Source: Parvibaculum sp002684405
GTDB lineage: Bacteria > Pseudomonadota > Alphaproteobacteria > Parvibaculales > Parvibaculaceae
Direction of reading: 5' to 3'
NCBI GenBank assembly: GCA_965140395.1
Contig: OZ223205.1
Location: 806,001-870,000, forward strand
Length of the DNA: 64,000 nt
A program made the translations under genes and the position numbers. The notes beneath the pieces were generated by a model. That model was not told where the DNA came from. It saw only the letters and a program-made list of their open reading frames with translations, and ran no database searches. The first letter of the stretch is position 1, and every line of letters starts with the position of its first letter. Of the stretch, positions 45,001-54,600 are shown in pieces.

Positions 45001-45347
45001 GCCTCGGCGCGCAGGCCATGGCGGGCGGCAGCTTCCATGCGCCCTTCTTCAACATCTCATGGCCCACCGGCGAGTTCGGCGGCATGGGGCTCGAAGGCGC
45101 GGTGCGGCTCGGCTACAAGCGTGAGATGGAAGCGATCGAGGATCTGGAGGAGCGCGAGGCCTTCTTCCAGAAGATGGTCGCGAAATATTACGAGAACGGC
45201 AAAGCCATCAACATGGCGTCCTTCCTCGAAATCGACGAAGTGATCGACCCGATGGAAACCCGACGCTGGGTGATGCGGGGCCTCGCATCCGTGCCGCCGC
45301 GCCGCGAAGCGAAGCCCAAGCACCGGCCGTTCATCGACACCTGGTGA
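42042..45347 (+). CDS. Single-chain acyl-CoA carboxylase (BC-BCCP-CT fusion)
   Basis: A 1101-residue protein containing all three parts of a biotin carboxylase. Residues 1-~450 are biotin carboxylase (FGKLLIANRGEIAIRIARA, ATP loop KAVAGGGGRGMRAV, EANARLQVEHTVTEE). About 505-575 is the biotin carrier with VLEAMKMEHLI, biotin on Lys530. About 600-1101 is an AccD-type carboxyltransferase (GSFIEYGSL, WFAEGGGGRPGDTD, SVVSGRCFAGNAAL-like block, PGFMVGPD, WPTGEFGGMGLEGAV). This fused order matches the long-chain acyl-CoA carboxylases (LCC) described in mycobacteria and some proteobacteria. Acyl chain preference is inference. Confidence 0.9.
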   Translation: MTFGKLLIANRGEIAIRIARAASEVGLQSVAVYSDDDARSLHLRMADEAVALKGSGAAAYLDMDGIIGAAKGTGCDAIHPGYGFLSENAAFAAKCADAGLAFVGPRPEVLDRFGDKASARALAAECDVPLLEGTSGATSLEEARDWFKKLIAREGDGAAIMLKAVAGGGGRGMRAVRALDELDEAYARCQSEAKAAFGIGDVYLERFIPNARHIEVQILGDGTEVTHLWERECTIQRRHQKLMEIAPSPSLSPDMRERLIEDALTLARRIGYDNIGTFEFLVDADREGGYAFIEANARLQVEHTVTEEVTGIDLVETQLRLAQGASLDGLGLDVGEVPLPRGYAIQLRVNMETMDASGAAKPAGGTLTAFEPPSGPGVRVDTFGYAGYTTNPNFDSLLAKLIVHHASPDYAEVVARTRRALAEFRIEGCATNIGFLQNLIADDEVAANNVYTRLIDDRAAELTADGTPAQAKRYFTDGAVASTAAHTKVEGPAGTVPVGAPMQGKVISIDVKPGDEVPAGTQLAVLEAMKMEHLIHAAESGIVRELGAEPGQVLFEGDPLIFIEPASVDAASQADEADIDPDHIRPDLAEVIERHAIGLDERRPEAVERRRKRNQRTARENIADLCDEGSFIEYGSLILAAQRRRRSMEDLVKMSPADGLITGIGTVNADKFGEEQARAMVLSYDFTVFAGTQGAMNHKKTDRVLKIAEDWKLPVIWFAEGGGGRPGDTDSPGVAGLDTPSFLKFAELSGLVPLVSIVSGRCFAGNAALVGCSDVIIATANSNIGMGGPAMIEGGGLGVYAPEEIGPIGVQTKNGVVDIAVEDEAAAVEAAKKYLSYFQGPLGDWEEEDQRLLRQAIPENRLRVYDIYKVIDLLADKGSVLELRRDFGIGIVTALVRIGGKPMGLIANNPKYLAGAIDAPAADKAARFMQLCEAFGLPVLSLCDTPGFMVGPDVEADAQVRRVSRMFVTAASLTVPFFTVVLRKGYGLGAQAMAGGSFHAPFFNISWPTGEFGGMGLEGAVRLGYKREMEAIEDLEEREAFFQKMVAKYYENGKAINMASFLEIDEVIDPMETRRWVMRGLASVPPRREAKPKHRPFIDTW

Positions 45348-45353
45348 GCGCCG

Positions 45354-46058
45354 CTACGCGCTCTTGGCCCGGAAGGTCATATTGAAGGCGATGGAGACGC
45401 GGCTCTCCTCGCTGAGATTGGGCTCGACCGCATGCTGCAGCCATGAGGGAAAGACGATCAGCAGGCCGGCCGCGGCGCGGTATTGCAGGGCCTGGCTGTT
45501 CATCTTTGTCCGCTCTTTCACCGGATAGACGCTCATGATGCGCTCCCGGATCGGATCGTAGAATTCGATATTGCCGGCGCCCTCCGGCACTTTTGCGTAG
45601 TAGGTGCCGGACAGAATGGCATTGGGATGCACATGCGCGCGGTTATAGTCGCGCGGCCCGTTCCTGTTGATCCACATCTCCTGGAAGACGAGGTCGAAGC
45701 GGGTGAAGTCGAAGGCGAGCCTTTTCGCGCAGCCGACGCAGGTCCGCCCGATGATCCCGCGAATCTCCGCAAGCTCCGGCCGTTTGTGCAGATCGGAGGG
45801 GCTGTGCCAGCCGCCGACATTCGACCGCGTCACATTGGGCAGCTCGCGCTCATATGTATCCATTGCGGTGAGAATATCCGCGTCGATCCGCTCATGGTCG
45901 AGAACCTTGCGCGGCCAGATCGGCGTTGCGAACCAGAGTTCCGGCGCATAGCCGTCCTCCGTATCGGGCGTCCGCGCGGCGGGCATGGCGGGGGCGGGGT
46001 CCGCGCTGTCGGCTTGCGGTGTCGAAGGCCGTCCATCCCGCTCAAGCGTATCCTGCAT
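45354..46058 (-). CDS. Putative 2OG-Fe(II) oxygenase (TIGR02466-like)
   Basis: A 234-residue protein. WINRNGPRDYNRAHVHPNAILSG (quoted in part) and the following YYAKVPEGAGNIEFYDP, with LLIVFPSWLQHAVEPN and SRVSIAFNMTFRAK near the C-terminus, match the TIGR02466 family. The His of RAHVHP and the His of SWLQHAV are candidate iron ligands, and Arg of SRVSIAFN the 2-oxoglutarate contact. The ATG at 46058 is chosen; the open frame continues to 46247 but the family begins here. Substrate unknown. It converges on the carboxylase with six bases between. Confidence 0.78.
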   Translation of the reverse strand: MQDTLERDGRPSTPQADSADPAPAMPAARTPDTEDGYAPELWFATPIWPRKVLDHERIDADILTAMDTYERELPNVTRSNVGGWHSPSDLHKRPELAEIRGIIGRTCVGCAKRLAFDFTRFDLVFQEMWINRNGPRDYNRAHVHPNAILSGTYYAKVPEGAGNIEFYDPIRERIMSVYPVKERTKMNSQALQYRAAAGLLIVFPSWLQHAVEPNLSEESRVSIAFNMTFRAKSA

Positions 46059-46111
46059 GTCGTTCCGTCTCGTTTTGAAGCTGACAATCAGGGAAGCTAT
46101 CACCGTGCTGC

Positions 46112-47017
46112 TCAGCGGGAGCGTGTCGATATCGCCGATTTGGGGAGATCGCCCGGGCAGGAAGGAGGCCGGGCGGAAAGGGCGGGCCAGCGCGCCGCCC
46201 AGTCGCCCTGATGGTCCATATCGGACAGAACGATCTGCCGCGCGCAATTCGGCACCGGCATGTGGCGGATGAAGCCGGCGGCAATCATCGGTGGCACGAT
46301 GTCGTCCTCGCCGCCGGAATAATGGATTTGCGGAAGCCGGGCGATTGTCGCCGCCACGCCGAGCGGGTCCAGCGATCCATAAAGCGGCGTCACATGGTGA
46401 TAGGCCGTAAAGGCGGCGCTATCGAGGGGCGCGGCGATGGTGACTAGGCTCGCGACATCGTCGCGGCGCGCGGCGAGCAGCGTGGCGATGGCGCCGCCGC
46501 CCGAATAGCCGACAAGGCGGATGGCGGGCGCCCGGGCCTGCTTCTTCAGCGTATTCACGGCCTGGTTCACCGCATCCACCACCTCTTCGCCATAGCGCGC
46601 TACGGTCCATAATTCCGGGCGGCAGTTGCGTGCGGTTCCGTTCTCCGCCCCGGTGAATTGGCACGGTCGGGCAAGATAGACGGTATTCGGTCCGGGATCG
46701 GAGGCAGCCACCGCAAGCATGGTCATGGAGACCGGCGTCGGGTCGGATGAGGGCTTGTTCCGTGTTTGCCAGGCGGCGCCGTCTCCCTCGATGAAGACGG
46801 TGAGCGGTTCGCCGGGGGTGCGGATCTTTCTGAATCCAACCAGATCGAACCTTGTTGTCGCAATGCGGAACTTCTCAAGCTCCCCCTGCTGCGCCACGCT
46901 TGCAGCCTTGGTCTCCCGCTCTGCAAGCGGGGGAGCGCCTGCGCATCCGGCCAGGGCCATGGCCAGGAGGCCGGTCGCCAATCGTATCAGATCGCCGCGC
47001 ATATTCGTGAAACCCAT
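46112..47017 (-). CDS. Lipoprotein alpha/beta hydrolase
   Basis: A 301-residue exported lipoprotein. The signal is RLATGLLAMALAGCAG, with LAGC as the lipobox. The mature part is an alpha/beta hydrolase: FIEGDGAAW, then RLVGYSGGGAIATLLAARR with the nucleophile in GYSGGG, and HYSGGEDDIVPP near the acid. The ATG at 47017 has AGGAAAGGAAG upstream and gives an early signal peptide. Probably anchored to a cell membrane facing the periplasm; substrate unknown. The start is 66 bases from that of the divergent TIGR03032-like gene. Confidence 0.75.
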   Translation of the reverse strand: MGFTNMRGDLIRLATGLLAMALAGCAGAPPLAERETKAASVAQQGELEKFRIATTRFDLVGFRKIRTPGEPLTVFIEGDGAAWQTRNKPSSDPTPVSMTMLAVAASDPGPNTVYLARPCQFTGAENGTARNCRPELWTVARYGEEVVDAVNQAVNTLKKQARAPAIRLVGYSGGGAIATLLAARRDDVASLVTIAAPLDSAAFTAYHHVTPLYGSLDPLGVAATIARLPQIHYSGGEDDIVPPMIAAGFIRHMPVPNCARQIVLSDMDHQGDWAARWPALSARPPSCPGDLPKSAISTRSR

Positions 47018-47083
47018 GAGCTTGCGCTTCCTTTCCTGAGACGAGCGGTTCATGCGTCAGCAATCTTGTGGGTGGAGAGAAAC

Positions 47084-48376
47084 GTGTCCAACAGGAAATC
47101 CGAAGTGAAGAAGGCCAAGTCCGGCAAGGAGCCGGAAAAAGAGGTCGTAAAAGAAGGGGCCGCCGCCGGCGCTTCCGCCGACAATAAGCCCGCCGACAAT
47201 AAGAATGCGCCGGGGCAGGCGGCGCAACCGGCAAAACCCAAGACGCAGATTTCCTGCTCGCGCGGCTTCTCCGACTGGATGGCCCAGAACAATCTGAGCT
47301 TCGGCTTCACCTCCTATCAGTCCGGGCGGCTTTATCTTGTCGGGCGTCTGCCGCGCGGAAGAATAAGTTTCCACGAAAGGCATTTCGTGCGGGCGATGGG
47401 CGTCGCCGCCACGCCGCAGCGGCTCTATCTGGCAAACCATTTCCAGATATGGCGGATGGAAAACATATTGCCCGCCAATGCCAGCGTGGACGGTTTCGAT
47501 CGCAACTACGTACCGAGAAACGCCCAGACCACCGGCGATCTCGACGTGCATGAACTGGGGGTCGACAAGAACGGCCGGATTATTTTCGTGAACACGAAGT
47601 ATTCCTGCCTCGCCACGCCGAGCCTCACCCACAGTTTTCGTCCGATCTGGAAGCCGCCCTTCATCTCCCGCCTCGCGCCGGAGGACCGCTGCCATTTGAA
47701 CGGCCTTGCCATGCAGGACGGAGAACCGCGCTACGTGACGGCCGTCTGCAAGAGCGACATCGTCACGGGCTGGCGCGACCGGCGCGCCGAAGGCGGCTGC
47801 ATCATCGATGTGACGACCGACCGGATCGTGACGGAAAAGCTCTCCATGCCCCATTCGCCGCGCCTGCACAACGGCAAGCTCTGGGTGCTGAATTCCGGCC
47901 GCGGCGAATTATGCACGGTAGACCCCGATACCGGCGAATTGGAAACGGTGGCCTTTCTGCCCGGCTTCCTGCGCGGGCTCGCCTTTGCGGGGCCTTATGC
48001 CTTTGTCGGGCTTTCCCTGCCGCGCGATGGATCGTTCTCCGGCCTGGAGCTGGACGGCGAACTGGCCCGGCGCGATGCGGAGCCCTGGTGCGGCGTGCAG
48101 GTCGTGGACACGCGCACGGGCGACATCGTGCAATGGATCAGGCTGACCGGTGAGGTGAGAGAACTCTTCGATGTCTTCGTTCTGCCGGGCGTGCGAAATC
48201 CCATGGCGACGGGGCTGATGGACAGCCAGATCCAGAGTCTGGTGACCATAGAAAACTGGGCGCCGGACGATTTGCCGGCGGACGGGGTTCCGGACGGGGA
48301 CGACGCCGACCGGGCGCCGACGCCTGAGAAGCCGGTGCCGGAAATGCAGGCCAACGCCGTCGCGGAAGACGCCTGA
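47084..48376 (+). CDS. TIGR03032-family protein
   Basis: A 430-residue soluble protein. After a Lys/Ala-rich, low-complexity first ~60 residues comes a beta-propeller-like core: ISCSRGFSDWMAQNNLSFGFTSYQ (in part), RLYLVGRLP, DLDVHELGVDKNGRIIFVNT, PEDRCHLNGLAMQDGEPRYVTA (in part), PHSPRLHNGKLWVLNSGRGE. This is the TIGR03032 (DUF4915) pattern; no function is established as far as I know. The start is a GTG at 47084, five bases after GGAGAG; the open frame reaches 46766 but that part overlaps the divergent lipoprotein gene. An acidic Pro-rich tail ends the protein. Confidence 0.75.
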   Translation: MSNRKSEVKKAKSGKEPEKEVVKEGAAAGASADNKPADNKNAPGQAAQPAKPKTQISCSRGFSDWMAQNNLSFGFTSYQSGRLYLVGRLPRGRISFHERHFVRAMGVAATPQRLYLANHFQIWRMENILPANASVDGFDRNYVPRNAQTTGDLDVHELGVDKNGRIIFVNTKYSCLATPSLTHSFRPIWKPPFISRLAPEDRCHLNGLAMQDGEPRYVTAVCKSDIVTGWRDRRAEGGCIIDVTTDRIVTEKLSMPHSPRLHNGKLWVLNSGRGELCTVDPDTGELETVAFLPGFLRGLAFAGPYAFVGLSLPRDGSFSGLELDGELARRDAEPWCGVQVVDTRTGDIVQWIRLTGEVRELFDVFVLPGVRNPMATGLMDSQIQSLVTIENWAPDDLPADGVPDGDDADRAPTPEKPVPEMQANAVAEDA

Positions 48377-48412
48377 CAAGCTAGTCAGTAAACAGATCGT
48401 TAGGAAAATTCG

Positions 48413-48442
48413 GCGCGGTCGGCGTTTGTCGGCCGCGCTTTT
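48413..48442 (+). terminator. Terminator after the TIGR03032-like gene
   Basis: GCGCGG and CCGCGC arms (48413-48418, 48433-48438) followed by TTTT, 37 bases after the stop codon. The remaining ~200 bases up to the autotransporter hold no gene that I can support. Confidence 0.65.
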
Positions 48443-48642
48443 CGTGCGTGAACGGTCACGCGCCAAGTTGGATCGAATATGGATACGAAAGGGGTCGCGG
48501 GGCTGCACATCCTTGTTGAGTGTGCGCGTATCCGGGCTTGATACTCCGAGCCACGTTTATGAGTCCTGCATGCCGATGTATCGATGGAATTGGGCACTCC
48601 GGAGATGCGGACGGATGCGACCGTTACCTTTGGGGGAAATGA

Positions 48643-51600
48643 ATGAGCCGCAATAAGCGCACGCCCGCAACCGCATTGTCTTCGTCGAAGATCGCCGGAA
48701 GCGCCTACAACTACTACAGCATGACCGTCGAAAATCAGCGGGGTACGGATCAAGGTACCGCCGGCAAGATGCGGCGGATCTTTGCATCGGCACTTCTTTC
48801 GACGGCATCCGCGGTTGTGATCGCGAGCCTTTCCGGTTCTCCTGCGCGCGCGGCGCCGATAGGCGGCGGGGCTTGCGTTCCGTTGACGCCCCAGAACGGC
48901 GATACGGTCACCTGCGCCGGCACATTCGAAGAAACGCTCTCCTTCTCCGAAGTCGAAGACCTGACGGTCGTGCTGCAGGCAGGCGCGACGGTGCAGCCCT
49001 TTTCCGAGGACGCGAAGGGCATCACCGTCTTTGCCGAAAATGAAGAATACGGCAATGGAACAGTCAAGAATTACGGTCTGATCATCACCGGCGGCGGGAT
49101 CGGCGAAGGCGCTGACGGTATCGATGTCAGAACCAAGTATGACGCGACGGTCGTCAATGGTGCTTCGGGCTTTGTGTCGACCTATGGTTACCAGTCGGAC
49201 GGTATCGTTGCCGAAGCCTATTACGGCGATTCAAGTGTCACAAATGCGGGCACGGTCGGCACAAACGGTGAAAATGCTTTCGGCCTCGTAGCGTATTCCT
49301 ATTCGGGCACCGCCTATGCGGGCAATAGCGGAACCGTTTCGACGGACGGCGACCACTCGGATGCGGTCTATGCATCGGGCTATGAAGGCGCGACGGCGGT
49401 CAATACCGGCCGGATCAGCACGGATGGCGAGTACTCCTATGCTGTGGTCGCCCTCTCCCATGGAGGCAATGCGAAAGCGACGAATGACGGCGTGATCGAA
49501 CTCTTCGGATACGCGGCGACCGCCCTCTACGCCGGTTCCGGCGAGGGCGATGCAACGGTTCGCAACTATGCCAATGGTGAAATCACCACCGCTGACGGTT
49601 TCGATGTCGATGGCGGAGCGGCCTGGAGCTACGACGGAGATGCAACGGCGTCCAACGCCGGCGAGATCTCTCTTCATGGCGACAATTCTTCGGGCCTGAT
49701 CGCCGTGGCCGCCCATGGAAAGGCGGAGGCGACCAATAGCGGCTCGATAAACATTTATGGCGAGACGGAAGGCGTTTCCTTTGAGGAGGCCTTTGCAGGC
49801 CTCACCGGCGCCAACCCGGAAGAGGTCGTGAACGATCTGTCGGTCGGTCTCATCGCGGTCGGTGAGACGGCTTCGGCAATCAACTATGCCGATGGCGATA
49901 TCGTCGCCACGGGTCAGGATGCGGCGGGCATGCTTGTCGTCGCCACCTCGAGCTCATATGCCGCGAGTGGCAAGAATTACGGCTCGATTTCCACCGGCCA
50001 GGCCATAAGCGAGCCTGAAGCGACGGCGGGCTACCACGATGCGGCCTTCGGCATGCTGGTGATCGGCGGCGAGGGCGGTGCGAGCGTCTATAACGGCGGC
50101 GACATCGAAACCTATGGCGTCGGCAGTGTCGGCGCCATGGCGGCGGCGGACGGCGACGCAACCGCGATCAATGCCGGAAACATCTCCACCGGTACAGTGG
50201 ACGGCGAAGCCTATTCCGCCGGAGAGAACGGCCGTCAGGCGCCCGGGCTCATCGCTATTTCGGCGAGCAGGGACGCCACGGCCACCAACCAGGAAGGGGG
50301 CTCGATCGAAACGTCGGGCGACAGTTCCTCCGGTATCGTGGCCCTCGCGCCGCACGGCACGGCCATTGCTGAAAACTACGGCCAGGTCACGGTGAACGGC
50401 GAAGTCGACGGCATCGAGGCCGGCGAACTCGTCAACATCGTCCTCGGCGCCGGTGAGCCGTACTACTCCGAAGAAGTGGCGGCGAAATATCTTGCAACCG
50501 GCGTGGTGGCCATCGGCGACCGGGCGACGGTGTGGAACCATGAAGGAGCGACCGTCACCGGCACGGGCCAGGACGCTTCGGGCATGCTGGCGGTCGCGAC
50601 GTCGACGGAATATGCCGCGCTGGCGCGCAATGACGGCACCATCACAACGGCCCAGACCGAGGGGTATCACGATGCCGCCTTCGGTATGGTCGCGATCGGT
50701 GGCGAAGGAGGCGCGGGCGTCAATAACACCGGTGACATTCAGACGGGAGGCCTTCTGGGCTTCGGCGCACTCGCCGCAGCGGATGGCGACGCCGTCGGTT
50801 ACAATTCCGGCACCATCACCACCGGCAGCAGCGAAACCGCCAGCGATGATCTGGGCGGCTTCGGCATTGCTGCGGCCTCGCTCAGCGGCACGGCCTACGT
50901 GAAAAATGACGGCGACATCGAAACCTTCGGTTCTGCGGGACTTGGCGCCGTCGCCATCGCCGGCGGCTCGCCCGATGGTCTCGGCGGCGGGCCGGAAGGC
51001 CCCTTCTGGGAGCTGGCGCAATATCTCCCCGATATCGTCGCCGAATACGGCACGGCCCTGGTGTTCAACGATGCCGATGCGAGCATCGTGACGCATGGTG
51101 ATTTCGGGATCGGTACCGCCGCTGTTGGCTTCCTCGCCGGTGTGGAAAACCGCGGCACGATCCAGACGGACGGCCTGGCCTCCATGGGCGCCGTGGCGCT
51201 TGGCCTTTATGCGAGCGCGCATAATGCGGCGGGCGCGACGATTACGACCGGCGCCGCCGACGGCGACGGCATTGCCGCGGTCGGCATGCTGGCCGGTGGC
51301 CTTAGTATGGGTGTCGTGGAAAATGACGGCACCATCGCGACCTACGATACGGGCGGCATCGCCGCAGCCGCGATCGGCGCGAAATATGCCGTGGCGCGGA
51401 ACGGTGAAGGCGGAGACATCACGACGGAGGGTGATTACAGTCTCGGCCTGGCGGCCGCGAGCCTCTTCTCGGCGCTGGCCTATAATGACGGTGACATTTC
51501 GACCAGTGGCGACGTTTCCGTGGGCGTGGCCGCGGTCGGCTCGCTCTACACGGTCCTGAACGAACTCGATTACGAGCCGATCACCGGCATTCTCGAAGGC

Positions 51601-54600
51601 CTGGGAGGTTATCTGGGCGGCATCGAAGGGCCCGTCGGAGGCGGCGAATTCCCCGGCGCTGCCGCGATAAATGACACGAACGGCACTATCGACACGCAAG
51701 GCGACTTGTCGCTTGGCGTGATGGCGCTCAACTTCGATAGGGAGGCATTCACCGGCAATCGCGGCAGTGTCACGACGGCTGGCGAATATGCGATTGGCGT
51801 CGGTGCGTTCAGCGTTGGCGGCGACGCCTATGCCTATAATGAAGGAACCATCGAAACCTCCGGCGACAAGGCCGCGGGGCTGATGGCGTCCGGCGGCGCC
51901 CAGCCTGTCTGGTCGTTGCTCGACGCGAGCGGCCTGGACGAATACGACCTCCAGACGGTGTTCCCCGACCTCGAGCCCTACGACATGGAAGGCGATGTCC
52001 TTGCCGTCAACGAAGGCGGTTCGATTTCGACAACCGGCTACTATGCGACGGGTATCGCTGCCTGGACGAGCAATGGCGCGGCAAGGGCGATCAATACCGG
52101 TACCGTGACGACGGGGTCGGCAATCCAACCGCTGACGCCGAGTTATGGCGGCGTCGCCTCGAACGGCCTTTGGGCGTATAGCGGGGGCGACGACGTTCTT
52201 TCCACGGCCTATGCCCGGAATGACGGCACCGTTACGACATGGGGCGACGAAGCCGATGGCATGCGGGCCAATGCGTTCGAGGAAAGCGTCGATATTACCG
52301 GCAGCGATGCGATGGAAGGCGTTTCCGACGGGGCCATCATCGTGGCCGGTGCGGTCAATACCGGCGGCATCGTAACGCATGGCGATGGAGCCGACGGCAT
52401 CGCCGCCGAAGCGGCCGGCGACGTGCGCTATTACGACGATGTCGAACATCAGTTCGTCCATCTGGACGCCGGTGTGAAAGTCGACAATAGCGGCTCCATC
52501 ACGACATATGGCGATTACAGCAACGGCGTGAGTGCGCAGGGCCCGCATGTCGAGGTCGTCAATGAGGCGGATGCCACGATCACGGTGAACGGCGATTATT
52601 CGGTCGGTATCGAGGCCCATTCCTCCGGCCCGGTCACCACCGAGGTCGTAAATGCCGGCACCATCACGGTCAATGGCGACCATTCGGCGGGCATCTATGC
52701 CACGGGCGATTATGTCACCATCGAGAACGGCACGACGGGCGTGATCGACGCCTCGGACTCCTATGCCAATGTTATTCCGGGTGACGAGTACGGCCTCGGT
52801 ATTCTCGTGAACGACTCTCGCGACATCACCATCGACAATGCCGGCAAGATCTACGGCACGGTCGCGGTGGGATATTCGCTCGGCTTCCACATCGGCAGCG
52901 CTTTCTACAACGACACGGACCTCACCAATACCGGCACCATTGAAGGCAATGTGATCCTCGCTTCCGGCGACGACACGGTGCTGAACGAGGGCGGTAAGGT
53001 TTCGGGCGGTATCTATACCGGCCGCGGCGACGACGACGTCACCATCTCCGGCACCGGTAACGAAATCGGATACGGCATCCACTCCAGTGCCGAGGATTAT
53101 AGCTATTCGACGCTTGCTTTCGAGCAGACCGACAAGCTGACCTTCGACAATGGCGCCGCTAACAGCATCTTCGAAGGTCCGGGCGGCCTGTCGCCCGCAG
53201 GCGCCAATGGCGTTGCAATCAGCGGCTTCGATCAGATCGACTTCAAGGACGGCACCACCGTCTTCGATGAGACCGACATCCTGACCAACAAATATGCTGG
53301 CGACATCGTCGTGCATCAGGGGGCCAAGGTCTCTGCGCTGGACGACATGTGGATCGGTGCCGGAAGCTTCACGGTCGGTACCGGATCGGGCGAGGAGATC
53401 GCTACCTATGCCGATCTCGAACTCACCCATGGTGCGATCATCCACTCCAATGCCGATTTCAACCTCGCCAATGGCGGGCGGCTCATCGTCGGCATCAATG
53501 GCGACTATGACACCGGCTCCATCGAAACCTCCGGCGAGATCCATGTTGCCGGACCGACGCTGGAGGGCGAAACGGTGGTGGAGCCCGGCTTCACGGTCTA
53601 TGCGAATGTGATCGCCGGTATCGATCTCACGGTGGGGCATGACCTGACCATCGGCTATGCCGAAGGCGGGGTCTCTCTGACCGGCGACGCGGCGCCCACC
53701 GTGGTCGACAATTCGATCCTCTTCAACTTCACCACGGGCGCGAACGAAAACGATCTCTATCTGACGGTCGGTCGCGAGAAGTCGATCAACGACATCATCG
53801 ACGAAGGCGGCGACGGCACGCCGAACAAGGACAGTATCTCCAGTGCGCTGGAGGGTTATCTGTCCAATGTGCCGAACGACAATCCGATCATCGTTTATCT
53901 CTCGGGCAACTGGCCGAACGATCCGGAGGCCCAGTCCGCGGCTCTGCGCAAGCTGGTCGAGGATACGGTACCGGACGAGGCGGCCCTTTCCGGCCAGACT
54001 GTGGTTTCCGCCACCGATGCCGTGCTCGACCTGATCATGGATCGGCTGAGCGGCGGCGGTCTCCAGACCGCCTCCAGCGAGAGCGGCCCGAGCGGCGTCT
54101 CCGCGGGCGACATGCCCTTGGGCGGCGACGGCAAATGGGCTCTGTGGGGCCGTGCCGGCAAGAACTGGGCGACATTCACGCCGTCCGGCGCCAATGGCTT
54201 CGATGCCGATAGCTGGGGTGTCTCCGGCGGCATAGACGGCGAAGTCGCCGACAAGCTGCGTATGGGTGTCTCCTACTTCTACACCAAGGCCAATTTCGAC
54301 GAGAACGGCGCCGGCGCAAACAGCAACGCCGACATCGACGGCAATGGTGTCGTGGTCTATGCGACCTACCAGCCGAACCCCTGGTACCTCAACGCGTCGC
54401 TGGGCTATGGCTGGAACAGCTACAAGAGCAAGCGCTTCGTGACCGGCTTCGGCACCAATGAAGCCAATTACGACGGCAAGCAGATCATGGGCCGCGCCGA
54501 GCTCGGCTACATCTTGTCCGAAGGGGCGTTCGACATCACGCCGCATATCGGTCTCCGGGTGAACCTGCTCGACATCGACAGCTACACGGAAACCGGACCC

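Noticed and set aside
45346..45363. GAGCGC/GCGCTC between convergent genes as a terminator
   Set aside because: A 6-bp stem overlapping the stop codon with no U-run is not strong enough.
46766..47083. N-terminal extension of the TIGR03032-like protein
   Set aside because: It overlaps the signal peptide region of the divergent lipoprotein gene; GGAGAG before the GTG at 47084 marks the start.
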